From Diphasiastrum complanatum (Eukaryota; Streptophyta; Lycopodiopsida; Lycopodiales; Lycopodiaceae), in the NCBI GenBank assembly GCA_029204225.1, contig CM055114.1, positions 10,627,948 to 10,691,947 on the forward strand: DNA of 64,000 nt, in the 5' to 3' direction. The notes beneath the pieces are model-generated. The model saw only the letters and a program-made list of their open reading frames with translations. It searched no databases and was not told the DNA's origin. Below are positions 50,891 to 63,122 of this stretch, in pieces; the first letter of the stretch is position 1, and each line of letters starts with the position of its first letter. The translations under genes were made by a program, and so were the position numbers.

Positions 50891-51492
50891 TGGTATCAGA
50901 GCCTAGTACAAGAGGTTTTGTTGAAATTGATAGGGTTAATCCAAATCAAAGCCAAAATTAGCAGTTTTTTGGAAACTAGTCAAATTTTGTGTAGCGACTT
51001 GGATTTGATATCTATTATCAAATTTTTGGTCCAGATCATGTTGTGGGCTGTAGGAACCCTTTTCACACGTGTGAGGCCGTACAGCTCTGGTTTTGACTAA
51101 GAAATTTCAAAAATTTGTAGAATTTGACTCACATACCCAATTTGAGTGATTTTTGGTGCAAAATCAAGCATTTTCTATAGTAAAACTAATCTTTCGATTA
51201 GTTCTTGGATTAGATCAGCCAAAAAATTAAAATTGAAGCTTGAATTAGGTGCACTAATTGATCTTCTCTGATTTTTTGAGTGTATGTTGAGGTTGAAGAG
51301 AGAAATTGCTAAAAATCATAGATTAAGGAGTGATTTTGTAAGGTTGAGACTAGAATCTAAATTTCCATCATGCTAGATTGGTTCATGAGTGATAGGATTG
51401 AGTCTATAAGCTTTCTAAATTGCTAGAAGACTTTAGGTTCAGATCTCTTAGAGAAACCAATAAGAGTTTCTAGTGCTTTTTCACATTCAAAA

Positions 51493-54400
51493 ATGGCATC
51501 AATGGGTGGTTTTTTGCTTGAAGCTAGTGAAAGACTTACATCCACTAATTATGCTACTTGGATAGTTCGAATGGAGTCTTTGCTTGTACTTCATGATCTT
51601 TATGACATAGTACTTGAGGTGGAAGTAGAACCTCAAGGAGGAGTTGAATTGGCTAAGTAGAAAAAGAGATGTAGGGTTGCATTACACTGCATAAAAATGA
51701 ATGTAAGTAATGAACTTTTGAAAGAAATCTCATCTTGTACCACATCCAAAGAGGCATGGGATTCATTAAAAGCCATTTATGGATCCAAGAACACTTCAAG
51801 GATACTCATGCTTATGAATCAATTCCTTCAAAGCATGAAAGGAAGTAGTGAAAGTGCCCAAAATTATGTCTTTAGGATCAAATCTTTGAATAAAGAGTTG
51901 TCTTCTATAGATGATAAAATCAAAGATGATGAATTAGTTCAAATCATTTTGAATGGATTAGGAGATGATTATTCCAATCTTGTTCAAACCTTTGCTATTC
52001 AAGATTCGCTTCCTAGTACTTAAAAACTTCAAAGTGTGCTTGTTAGTGAGGAGAGTAGAATGCTTCATATTAAAAGTAGGATGAGTTCCTTATCTTTGAA
52101 TGATGGTGACGAAAAAGCTAACTTTTTTTTGAAAGGCAAGAAGAAGAAGTTTCCATCCAAGAAGACTCAAGACATGGAGATAGAGAACAAAGATGGAGCA
52201 TCAAGTTCCAAAGGCAAGAGCAAGAAGGACAAGAAGAAGCTAAAGTGTTTCTTTTGTGGAAAAAAGGGACATTTTGCATCTGAGTGCTACAAGAAGAAGA
52301 ATGCCCAAAAGAAGGACAATCAAGGCAATCTTGTGCTTGAGGAGGAGTAAGAAGGCAATCTATCTTTGATGGTATCCTCACCACAAATATCTAATCAAGA
52401 CACTTGGTGGATTGATAGTGGGGCAAGCTTTCACATGACTTACCAAAAAGACTACTTTTCTAATCTACTTTCTTACAATAGTTCTAAAAGATTTATCTTC
52501 ACTGCAAGTGATCAAGAATGTGAGATTGTAGGTGTTGGATCCATTCCTTTATGTCTAGGATCATCTAAAAAAGTAGATCTAGACAATGTTCTTTATGTAC
52601 CTTCAATTACAAAGAACTTGTTGAGTGTAGGACAACTTATGGATAGTGGATTAGATGTACATTTCAAGCATGGAGCATGTTCTATCCTGAAAGATGAAAA
52701 ATGTATGCTAGTGGTTTCAAGCAAGGGAGGTTATTCAAATTGGATGCTAATGTGATGGTTGGAAGTGTGAACATGGCAAGGGAGGAGCTCACTCAATTGG
52801 AATTATGGCACAAAAGGTTAGGCCATCCTAACTACAAAGCTATGGAGACCATGGTGACAAATGAGCTAGCAAGAGGACTTCCCAAAACCATATCCAAGTG
52901 TGGCAAGCTTTGTGAAGCTTGTGGACTCTCCAAATCTCATAAGCTTCCTTTCAAGAGCTATTTGATAAGATCTAACTCTCCTCTTAACCGTATACACTTG
53001 GATGTTCATTCATTTTCACATGAATCAAATGGTGGAGCTCTAATGTATGTCACTTTTATTGATGATAAATCAAGATACTCTTGGGTTTATCTCTTGTCTA
53101 AGAAAAGTGAAGGTTTTGAGTCCTTTGTAAATTTCAAAACTCTTGTGGAAAAGCAACTTAATACTAGCTTGAAAGTATTAAGAAGTGATAATGGAGGGAG
53201 TACATCTCCAATAGGATGAAAGAGTTTTGTGAAACTACTGGCATAAAGAGAGAGTTTACTTGTACATATAATCCACAACAAAATGGAGTAGCTGAGAGAA
53301 AGAATAGGACACTATGTGAGTGTGCTAAAGCTATGAGATTAGATGCATCTCTTTCTATTTCATTTTGGGGAGAAGCTATTTTATGTGCAAACTTTCTTTG
53401 TAATAGAATGACTAATAGTGCCATTAAAGGACTTACACCTTATGAAGTATTGTTTGACAAAAAGCCAAATCTTAGTGATTTGAAAGTTTTTGGATGTACT
53501 TGTTATGTACATATTCCTTTAGAAACAAGGAAAAAGAAAAATGCCACTTCTTTCAAAGGCATCTTTGTTGGTTATAGTGAAAGTAAGAAAGCCTATAGGA
53601 TATATGATCCTATTACAAAAAAAGTTGTTGCTAGTAGAGATGTACTTTTTGATGAATCTCTCCAAGCCAAAGGAAAAGTGACTTCCAGCAACACTCAACT
53701 TGTCAAAGATCATGCTATGGCCGAGGAGGAGCTTCATGAAGATGAAGACCAAGTGGAACCTACTCCAAGTCCAAGGGTGCCAAGAAGATCAACAAGGACA
53801 AGGATTGAGCCATCAAGGCTCACTTATAGTGACAAAGGGGAGCAAAGGGAAGATTCTCAACTACTCAGCTCTTATACTTTCTTGACTACTATGCTTGAAG
53901 AACCAACTAGTTTTGAGAAAGCAAATAAGTCTCAATATTGGAGGAAAGCTATGCAAGTAGAGTTTGATGCATTAATGGAAAATCAAACTTGGAAACTTGT
54001 TGATTTACCTTATGGAAAGAAGCCTCTTACTTGTAAATGGATATATAGATTGAAATATAATCAAGATGGTTCCATTCATAAGTACAAAGCTAGACTTGTA
54101 GCAAAAGGTTTTTTGCAAGTCAAAGGCATAGATTATGATGAAACCTTTGCACCTGTTGCAAAGCTTGTGACCATTAGATTAATCATATGTCTTGCAACTT
54201 CTTTCAAATAGGAGCTCTTCCAACTTGATTTGACAAATGCTTTCTTGAATGGATTCTTGGAAGAGGAAATCTACATGTGCCAACCCGAGGGCTTCATCAA
54301 AGATGGAGAAAAAGACAAGGTGTGTCTCTTGAGGAAGAGGGTTTATGGACTCAAGCAAGCACCAAGAGCAAGGTACTCTAGGTTGCATTCCTATCTTATT

Positions 54401-55446
54401 TCCATTGGATTTGTTGTAAGTTCTTATGAACCATCATTGTATTACAAATGTAATGATGGAAAGATCATTATCTTAGTTTTATATGTTGATGACATTATAC
54501 TCACAAGAAATGATCTAGATGGCATTAAGAATGTAAAAGTTTCCTTGTCTAATGAATTTAAGATGGTAGATCTAGGACTTCTTAAAGTTATACTTGGAAT
54601 ATAAGTCAGTAGAAGTAATGATTTTACGTTCATATGTCAATCTAAGTATGCTAGATCAGTCTTAGCAAGATTTGGCATGATTGATTGTAAAGGAGTTGAA
54701 ACTCCTATGGAACTAAGTGTAAAAATTTCTAAGGAAAGTGATGAAGCATCCTTTGAGGACATCACTACCTATAGAATGCTTATTGGTTCCTTGATATACT
54801 TAACTATCACTAGACCAGATCTTAGTTTTTGTGTTGGCAAGTTGAGTAATACATGCAAAGTCCATTAATATGTCATTGGAAAGGAGCAAAAAGGGTGTTA
54901 AGGTACATCTCGGCTACAAAAGACTTTGGAATAGTTTATGAAAGGACTAATATTTGTTTGAGAGCATATTCAGACTCAAGTTTTGCAGGTGACAAGATGT
55001 ATAGAAGATCCATAAGTGCATTTGCTACATTCTTATGTGGAGGAGTTATATCTTGGCTTTCCAAAAAGCAAGATACCATCTCTCTTTCATCAACAGAATC
55101 CGAATATAAAGCTATGACAATAATAACAAAGGAGGTTCTTTGGCTTAAAAGGATTTGGAGGAGCCACATGATCAAGGATGAAGACATTCCATTCATATAT
55201 TGTAATAATCAAGCAGCTCAACAACTTGCAAACAATCCCGTCTTCCATGCTCTAACAAAGCACATCGAGATTGCAAATCATTTCATGAGGGAGAAAGTGC
55301 AAGCAAAGGAGATCAAGCTTATTCATGTTTCATCATTAGATTGCATTGCTGATATACTCACCAAGGCATTGCCTAAAGATCCATTTATAAAATTAAGATT
55401 GGCTCTTGGAGTTATAGATAGATCTATGCTAGATTTACCAAGCTAG
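51493..55446 (+). pseudogene. D1 gag-pol (copia), several stops and frameshifts
   Basis: Starts MASMGGFLLEASERLTSTNY. Stops at about 51658 (after ELAK), 52021, 52348, 54210 (in place of the Trp before ELFQLDLTNAF) and 54602; frameshifts near 52704, 53205 and 54850. Domains remain recognisable: CCHC CFFCGKKGHFASEC (52252), protease WWIDSGASFHMT (52408), integrase HKRLGHPN, YVTFIDDKSRYSWVYLL, RSDNGG, AERKNRTL, then RT LDLTNAFLNG and YVDDIIL (54480), and RNase H AYSDSSFAGD, STESEY, YCNNQAAQQLANNP (catalytic Asp replaced by Asn). About the length of the intact C1 protein if unbroken. Confidence 0.9.
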
Positions 55447-55462
55447 ATTTCAAAGCCATACC

Positions 55463-56287
55463 TGTGAAAAATGCAAAAATAAGCTTAGTAGAGGCCAAAA
55501 ATCTTGTATATAATTACACATGTGTGGAGTCTGTTCCCATGTGTGAAAATAGTGTACTTGTCATGTACCATAATCATATAGGTACATATGATTTAATTCA
55601 AGTTCTAGTGGCTAAAAAGGCCAAAAACTAGTTTTCTAGACATATGACACATGACATCAATCTATTGATTGCATGAGCCACATCCTTTGGTTATGTGTCA
55701 CATCCCATGTGTAGAGGACAGCTCACATGTGTGGAATAAGCTAAAGTAGACAAATTTTGACTTCTAGAAGATTTTCAAGTAGATCTCCATATAGAAGGAA
55801 AATGGACCAAAAGTACTCAACATAGAAGGTTTTGTCCAAGTGTCAATTTTGCATGATGAATCATCATATGACAAAGCACCTTCACACATGTGGGATCAAA
55901 GGGATAATCGATACCACGAGCTCTCACTTATTGTATATATGGAGCCACATTTGGCCATAATCATTGTGAGACACCAATCTTGGTTTTGGAAGCAATTTTG
56001 AGTAATTCTCTCCATTTGTCTACATTTGTTTTGATTGTTTTGAGGTTCTATCAATGTGTACTTGATTTTCAGGTTGGAGTCCATACTCAGACAGGGTTTC
56101 ACATGTGGAAAACCAAAAAGTACACCTACCTTCAATTAATGATTGTTCTTGTTAGGATTTTGTGTCTAGAATTGATCTAGATTGATCTTAATCTCAAGTA
56201 GATTGATAGATCAAGTAATTTGACAACCAATCCCTCTTGAGGATCAGATTAGGATCCACTCTTGGTCCTTTTTGTACTTTTTGCACA
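55463..56287 (+). repeat. 3' LTR of D1
   Basis: Aligns with the 5' LTR except for small indels, for example extra TAAGCTTAGTAG near 55490, so the pair has diverged since insertion. Confidence 0.85.
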
Positions 56288-58817
56288 ATACCATGCTTTG
56301 AATGCTACTAGCATCAGATGTATGAAGAATGAACAGTTTCTGGATGAATGAGGTTAGAACTGATATTTTTGGGTTTGAATACAGGTTTTACATAATTCTA
56401 ACTTTTTACACGTGTGAAAATCAGAGTACTTCATTTCATTCTATTTCCTTGATGTTAGATCCAATGGTAGTGACATTATAGCTTGCTAGAAAGCTAGAAG
56501 AGTCTACTTTCTATTGCAATCAGTTCCAAATCAATCTGATGATCCTAGTAGGAGTTATAAGCTCTTAAAGGAGGGTAGGCAGTGACCCAAAACCCAAGTG
56601 GACATTTTTTGGTTTGATCAGTTTGATTGCACATTTCATCATTCACAGTTTGTGTAGTCAATCAAAGGTAGAATTGGATAACTCAAGATTTTGTTGTCAT
56701 AGTCACATCATTTCACACAAAGGATTGCGTTTGACTTGCATGTATGTTTCTAGAGTGTTTTTCATTCATTTGAAACTCGTGGAAAAATTTGACATCTGAC
56801 TTGTAAGTGTTTCATCAAGAGATAGAGGCTAGATCCAAATTCAAAGTGATTGATTTTTTGTTGTGAGCAAGAACTCACATAATTGTTGCAAGTTTTTGCA
56901 TAGGATTTGGTAGAATACCCAATTGTTTTTGGTTTCTATTGTAAAAGAGAAGTAACATATTTGCTGGTGATGCATGTTCAATTGAAGGAGTTGGAATTTG
57001 TTCCTTGAATCTTGCATCTTCTATGAGTTTATCACTTCCAATGTACTTTATGTTCCTAATCTCACAAAGAATGTGATTAGTGTTGGAAAGTTATTTGATG
57101 ATGGTTTTGAAGTGGAATTCAATGTCAATAATTGTTTTATAAAGAAAGGTGATGAAATCCTAGCAAGTGGATCTAGATATGGAGGCATTTTCAAGTTAGA
57201 TGTGCATGAGATTGCAAGTACTTGTGATTTTGCATTGATGACTTGTGTTTCCAAGGAAGAATTATGACATAGGAGGTTGCATGTTTCCAATTTCAGATCT
57301 ATGTCTTCAATAGTCAAGGAGATCAAGCTAAGAGTGGCTTGTTCTATGGCAAAATCACATATGGATACATATTTGATGTCTTCTATCAAGACAAAACATC
57401 CTATGGAGTTGGAACACTTGGATGTTGACCTTTCTTCATCTATAAGCAAGAAAGTTGCCTCTTGTTTTCCTACTCTTATTGATGGTTTCACGAGTAACCA
57501 ATGGCTACATCTTGTCTCTTCAAATTTCATGGTGCATGTGTATTTTCCATTATTCAAAGCTTTTTGGAGTTATGGAGCTATTGGAAGGATTGCACTATAT
57601 GGAGTCTTGTTAAATTATAAGCCTAAGGTTGTGTACCTTAGTGTTCTTGAAAATTATTACTTTGCATGTGTTTTCTTGGAAGCAAGGAAGGATGGAGATC
57701 CAAGCTTATGGATCATGGTTGGACATTTATCCACCAAGGGGAAGGCTACAAAGCCTTTACACTCTCTATCTCGAAGGTGTTTGAGCATGGAGATGTTATT
57801 GTTTATGAAGATCTATCTTCAATCTTGGAAGGGGCCGAGAGCACAGTGTCTCTAATTGCATCAAAAGTTCATTCTATGGAGAAAAGCCAACTTATGATGG
57901 GGTGGGTCGAGGTTTGAGGAGGAGTATCCTCAACATCCATATCCAAGGAGATCTTCATCATTGAACAAGGCCACCTTGTTGTTCTTAATTCATGGAAAAG
58001 AAAGGATAAGTGAAGGTGGTATTCATTCTATTCTACTCACCTATGGTTCTCTTTCTTTGATTGATGATATATCTTGCTTAGTTGAGATTTGCTTATCTCA
58101 AAGATCAAATAAGATCAATCTAGTTTTGAATGAAGTCTTTAGTTTGGAATTGATTCTAGTCATAAGTGACTTGATTATGTTTCCAAAACATCTAGAAAGC
58201 AAGATATTGTATCATCATTTGTATGCTATTAAATTGAGTAAGAGCAAGAATAAGAACAAGCTCAAACATATTGAAAAATATGTTCCTTCCTTTGATGAGG
58301 CATGTTGTAAACTTCTTGTGAGGTTAAGTGAAGCATCCACTGAGGACACTTACACCCTCAAGAAAGTAATTAGCCTCAATAAGATCAAGTTAGAGTTTGA
58401 TATCAAGATTAGATCCTTTGTGGATAGAGTTCATAGTGATTGGACTAATGAAGCTAATATGCTTAATCTTGATTATAGCTCATGTTTTGATCTTTATATC
58501 TATGATCTTTGTGATCTGAGGAGGCATGGAAGCCTCAGATTTTTCAGATTCTTATGCAGCCATCTTCATGCATGTGGAGTTCTCAAATCCAAGATCAGGA
58601 TCAAGCATGGAGGAGGCATATCAACATAGTAGCATATTGGTGGAAAAATTTTCAAAGGCATTTGGAAAAGATTTCTATCAAAGAGATGTTATCGTGGATT
58701 TGGTAAGCGTGCTGCTATGATGGATTCTTTGATCATCTTCACTTCAAATGCAAAGCAAAGAATCCACACACGCAAAGGATCTTCATCAACATCAGATAGA
58801 TATATTTTAAGGAGGAG
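56288..58817 (+). pseudogene. F internal region: degraded copia protease-integrase remnants
   Basis: Resumes F after D1. Copia motifs: SNVLYVPNLTKNVISVGKLFDDGFEVEF (57035-57115), HRRLHVSNFRSM (57270), ACSMAKSH...KHPMELEHLDVD (57340-57430), and in another frame HQGEGYKAFTLSISKVFEHGDVIVYED (57735-57815), which parallels the integrase-RT linker. The 222-codon ORF at 57961-58629 is hydrophobic and Lys-rich without a motif I recognise. RT is not detectable. Near 58640-58700, VEKFSKAFGKDF may be the RNase H tail (compare DIFTKALGKD in C1). Confidence 0.65.
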
Positions 58818-59675
58818 TGTCAAGAATTGTAAAACATATCTATCTTATGTATGTTGATTTTGGGGGTTCTATGCATGTAAATTGATTGTATATATTCAAG
58901 GTGTGTGAATTGAGCACATATCCTTGTAGAATAGGACGAGTTTGGGTTAGGTAGATCAAGTTCCAATGACATGCATAAATTCTAGTTGGTATAGTATGAC
59001 ATGAAACAATGTTCATAATGTCTAGATTGACATGTATGTAGATTTACACATGGAAATGGTCTAATATGACTTTGTAGAAACTCGAGCCATCATAAATGCA
59101 TTGTGTCCTAAGTTTCCATTGTGACATAAATTGCATGCAAATATAGTAATGGACACATGCATGTAGGTTTGTATTTGTCTAGTTGAGAAATTGACATTTG
59201 GAGAAAGTAGGTAGAAGTTAGGTGCAATTTCTACATGCAAGCTGTTAGGTGTCAATATAGTGGTAGTTTACACTTGCATAGGTGTAGGAAATGCATTGAA
59301 TGCAAGTAGTACCACAAATTTAGGCTCTCGTATATATGAACATATGGTTCTCATTCATTTCTAATGATGAATCAAGCTTTGGTAAGGTCATAGTGTCAAA
59401 ATTGGATCTCATGGTATTTTGCTTGTAATTGTATTCTCTCTCTAACTCGATATTGGTGTCTTCTTCATACATTATTATGCTTGAGAAATTTTTCTATTTG
59501 AGAGAAATTAATGTAGCTTTGATCTGTAGGATTCTAGATTGTGCTCTAGCCTTAGATCTGTTGGTAGATTGTACTATTACTCTACAGGTGATCTATGTGC
59601 TACCATAAAGCATGGTGAAGATCATTCACACTTTTGTTGTGGTTTCCCACATGTGTGAAGTTGCTGGATTTTTCA
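58818..59675 (+). repeat. 3' LTR of F
   Basis: 858 bp, preceded by TTTTAAGGAGGAG. Differs from the 5' LTR at scattered sites (for example GCAAGCTG for GCATATTG near 59238). Confidence 0.88.
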
Positions 59676-59880
59676 TTTATTGCCAAATATCCAGCTCTCA
59701 AGGATCAAGGTAGCTATCAATTACAAGGGAAGGTCAAGGATGTTTTGAGACTCAATGAACGGTGAATTGTAATGTTCGACCGACAACTAGAGCTACTTAA
59801 GAAATATCTTAATGCTCTTGCCAACATACAAGTTGATCCTACAAAACATTTATTGCCACGATGTTGCTGATGGAGACGAG
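59676..59880 (+). pseudogene. decayed coiled-coil ORF, right piece
   Basis: After F the sequence reads IAKYPALKDQGSYQLQGKV, then a stop, then MFDRQLELLKKYLNALANIQ, again heptad-like. It fits as the continuation of the ORF cut at 43331. Unrecognised family. Confidence 0.4.
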
Positions 59881-59888
59881 GGAAGGCA

Positions 59889-59957
<69 letters not shown>
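59889..59957. repeat. (AG)n microsatellite, one interruption
   Basis: About 34 AG units broken once by C at 59911. Confidence 0.95.
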
Positions 59958-59960
<3 letters not shown>

Positions 59961-61053
59961 TGGAGTGCGGAACGAACTGCTCTCCCGCCTATGGGATGCT
60001 ACAAGCAAGAACAGTCTAAAAGATTGTAAATGCAGATATAGAATCACAGCATCTGCGTTCTCACTGACAGGACTAGAAAAATAGTTCATACTGAGACAAA
60101 CATGAGTACAGTCCACCGAAGAGATTAGATGAGGTGTGGAATTACTATAAATTAGTTTCAATATGAAGTTTTGTGCAGAATTTTACATGATAGTGTAGTA
60201 TGATAATGTTGGTCCCTCATGTGTCAAAGACAGCTGTCATCTGACTAGATTCTAAGGAGTCGTAGACGTTTGTGATCTGATCAGAGTGACTAAATGAGCG
60301 TGAACTAACAATAGGAAAGTGTAATCAAATCACAACACAGATCTCTACTTTAGACATAGATAAAAAGAATGTGTGTATATTACACAGAAATTTCGAACAA
60401 CACTGATTGTTACAGCCAAAATGCATGTGTAACTTGGATAAGAGCCAAGTCAAAGAGCTTAGTTGATGATCCAAAAATCTTCATTTTGGTGAAAGCACTG
60501 GTGCTAGATTCATTTTGAAGGAGGACGACCTTTTCTAATAGTTTACTTGTAATGTTGAGGTTCAGATTAGTGTGAAAAGTTCAGATGTACTTCTCACACG
60601 TGTGAGAGGCTGTTGGAGTTGTACTTTCACCAAAACTTTGTGTTTTTTCAATATTTGAGCTTCAAACAAGTTGTGTAGAGTGAAACTAGTGATGTGCTTA
60701 TGAAAAACCATTGTTTCCTTTATAGATTTGATGAGTAAATGGTGTTAAAAGCTTATTAAACCTACAAATCCATGAGAGAGAGTTTGAGGCTTATGTTTTC
60801 TAGTCCAAGAGTGAAACTAAAACCATTCTAAACACCATTGGAAGGCATTGGCACTTCCAAGAGTCAAATCCAAGCTCCTAAGTGAATAGATTGTGTAGAA
60901 TACATTTTCCCAAATCTTTTTGAGTTCAAGATCATTATAGATCTTGCTTCTTGGGTCTAGTGAGATTCAAGAGAGTAGCATTTTAGCTAAATTCTTAGAA
61001 AGGAAGAATGGAGCCTTTGAATAGTACATTTGTTGTACTTGTTACTAGATAGA
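59958..61053. other. non-coding region and leader of element G
   Basis: No ORF or PBS found. The right half resembles the leader between PBS and gag in C1 and D1 and carries the palindrome TCACACGTGTGA at 60594-60605. G's 5' LTR and PBS are absent or too degraded to see. Confidence 0.45.
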
Positions 61054-62291
61054 ATGGGTTCAATTGGAGCCTATCTTCTTGAGGCTAGTGAAAGACTAAA
61101 TTCTAATAATTATTCAACTTGGAAAGTAAGAATGGAGTCACTACTTGTGCTCCAAGATATGTTTGATCTTGTCATAGGAGAGAAAGAAGAACCTCAAGGA
61201 GGGCAAGATCAAGTGAGGTACAAAAAGAGAGCTAGACTAGCATTACATTGCTTGAAAATGAATGTTAGTAATGAGCCTCTAAAGGAAGTGGCATCTTGTA
61301 CCTCGGCCAAGGAGGCATGGAACTACCTTAAAAGGATTTATGAATCCAAAAATACCTCTAGAGTGCTTATGATTAGAAACAAAGTTCTTCAAAGCATTAG
61401 AGGGAGTGATGAGAGTGCTCAAGAGTATGTCTTGAGAATAAAATCTCTCAACAAAGAACTTTCCATCACTAGTGAGGGTATTCATGATGATGAACTTGTT
61501 CAAATCATTTTGAATGGTCTTGGAGATGAGTTCTCCAATCTTGTACAAAGCTTTGCTATTCAAGATGCACTACCTTCCATTGACAAGCTCCATAGTGTGC
61601 TTGTGGCCGAGGAGAGTAGGATCCTTCATGTCAAGCAAAGGATTGGATCCTTGAAGTTGCATGATGGTGATGATAAGGCCAACTTCTCAAGCAAGGGAAA
61701 GGCAAAGTCAAAGAAGAAGATCCAACACAAGGAGACCAAGAATGATGATCAACCATCAAGCTCCAAAGGTGGAAAGAAGAACAAAGCCAAACTCAAGTGC
61801 TTCTTTTGTGGAAAAAAGGGGCACTTTGCATCTGAGTGTTTCAAGAAGAAGAATGCACAAGGAGAGAGCAAACAAGACAACCTCACTCTTGAGGAAGATG
61901 AGGATGAAGTGGATTCATCCTTGATGGCTTCTACATCAACATCAAAGAGCTACTCCAATGACACATGGTGGATTGATAGTGGGGCTAGTTCCCACATGAC
62001 ATTCCAGAAGGATTTTTTCTCAACTCTTGTACCTTTTGTAGGTTGTAAAAAGTCTATTCTAATAGCAAGTGATCAAGAATGTAGAATAGATGGAACTATT
62101 CCCTTAAGTCTTGGATCCTCTAAAAGAGTAGATCTTGATAATGTACTCTATGTTCCTATACTCACTAAGAATTGGCTAAGTGTAGGACAATTGATGGATG
62201 ATGGCCTAGATGTCCATTTTAAGCAAGATGTTTGCTCCATAATGATGAATAATACTTGCATTGTAAAGGGATTCAAGCAAGGAAGGTTTTT
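61054..62291 (+). CDS. element G gag-protease (copia), cut by element H
   Basis: Open from ATG at 61054 (MGSIGAYLLEASERLNSNNY) with no lesion until H begins at about 62292; the frame then runs 39 codons into the LTR of H and stops at 62409. It contains the gag N-terminal domain (WKVRMESLL), the gag core (SAKEAWNYLKRIYESKNTSRVL, DDELVQIILNGLGDEFSNLV), a CCHC knuckle CFFCGKKGHFASEC (61798-61839) and protease WWIDSGASSHMT (61965). It ends at GFKQGRFF, where D1 continues into integrase. Close relative of D1. Integrase, RT and RNase H would lie beyond H, outside the window. Confidence 0.87.
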
Positions 62292-62904
62292 TGTCAAAAT
62301 ATTGAAAAATCTATCTAATACTGTGAGTAGGGGTCCTAAAGATGCCAAAGATGAATTAAGCTCTTTTGGCTTAGTAAAGACCCATCTTAGAATAAAATAT
62401 TCAAGGTAGGTAGAAGTAGAAACTTGAGCTATCATAGGAATTGCCATTTGTAATTTACATGCCACATATAATGCATGAAAAGACTAGGTGGCACAATTAG
62501 ACATAGCGAGGTGGCTTGAATAAGTCTAGATAGCTTGAGAGGTGGATTCACAACTCCAATTCAACTCAAAGTAGGAGGAGAGTCCATGGATCTATATATA
62601 TGTGATGTACTCTCATTGAGAAAATGATGAAATTTGTGTGAATTGCAAATTTGGAGACAAGCTCTTTGTGCCCTCTCTCTCTACACAAGTTTTGTACTTC
62701 TTGTTTTCTCTCTCTAGTCGAGTTGATGCATTTATTATGCTTAGTCTTATATTTTGTTGACAGATAATGCTTGTAACACAATAATATTTCTTGTATGATC
62801 AGCTTTCCCATTGACAACCAATGCTAGTCTGATCTTTATGGTATTATTGGGCTTAGGAGATCAAAAGTACATGTGTAGGGCGTCCCACACGTGTGAATTC
62901 AGCA
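62292..62904 (+). repeat. 5' LTR of H
   Basis: About 613 bp. A TATATATATG box near 62595; the CACACGTGTG palindrome at 62886-62895; ends at the PBS. Confidence 0.7.
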
Positions 62905-63122
62905 TGGTATCAGAGCCTACCTAAGTTTTACAAGCAAATCTAATCAAAAAATTTGCAGATTTGATCAGATTTCAAGCTAGGAATTGTCTAGATTCTACTT
63001 TATAGCTAGTTTGCAGTTTTTTGGTGATTTAGAGCTTCAAACCACTTTTAATGGTCCAGATCAGGTATTGTATGGAATTTCAGGTGCTGGCACATGTGAA
63101 ATCTTGATTTCCATCATTCTTT

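Larger units (their letters stand above)
50076..56287 (+). mobile_element. Ty1/copia element D1, complete structure, broken ORF
   Basis: LTRs at 50076-50890 and 55463-56287 (about 815-825 bp; TGTGAAAAATGC to CACA) with clear substitutions and indels between them. PBS TGGTATCAGAGC at 50891. Flanks ATACT (50071-50075) and ATACC (56288-56292) look like a target duplication with one change. Nine bases, AAGCCATAC, precede both LTRs, which is unusual because the 3' LTR should follow a purine tract. The gag-pol is interrupted. Confidence 0.88.
43332..59675 (+). mobile_element. Ty1/copia element F, host of C1 and D1
   Basis: LTRs at 43332-44191 (TGTGAAGAATTG) and 58818-59675 (TGTCAAGAATTG), about 860 bp, differing at scattered positions. 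PBS TGGTATCAGAGCC starts at 44192. C1 is inserted 14 bases into the PBS region and D1 next to it. F's own interior resumes at 56288 and ends with purine tract AAGGAGGAG before 58818. Flanking bases (TTTTT / TTTAT) are only an approximate target duplication. The internal coding region is heavily degraded. Confidence 0.87.

Noticed and set aside
57961-58629. 222-codon ORF as a host gene
   Set aside because: Sits between F's integrase remnants and its 3' LTR, hydrophobic and motif-free; most likely degraded pol or captured debris.
43327-59680. Exact target duplication for element F
   Set aside because: TTTTT on the left and TTTAT on the right do not match perfectly, and the T-rich flank makes any claim ambiguous.
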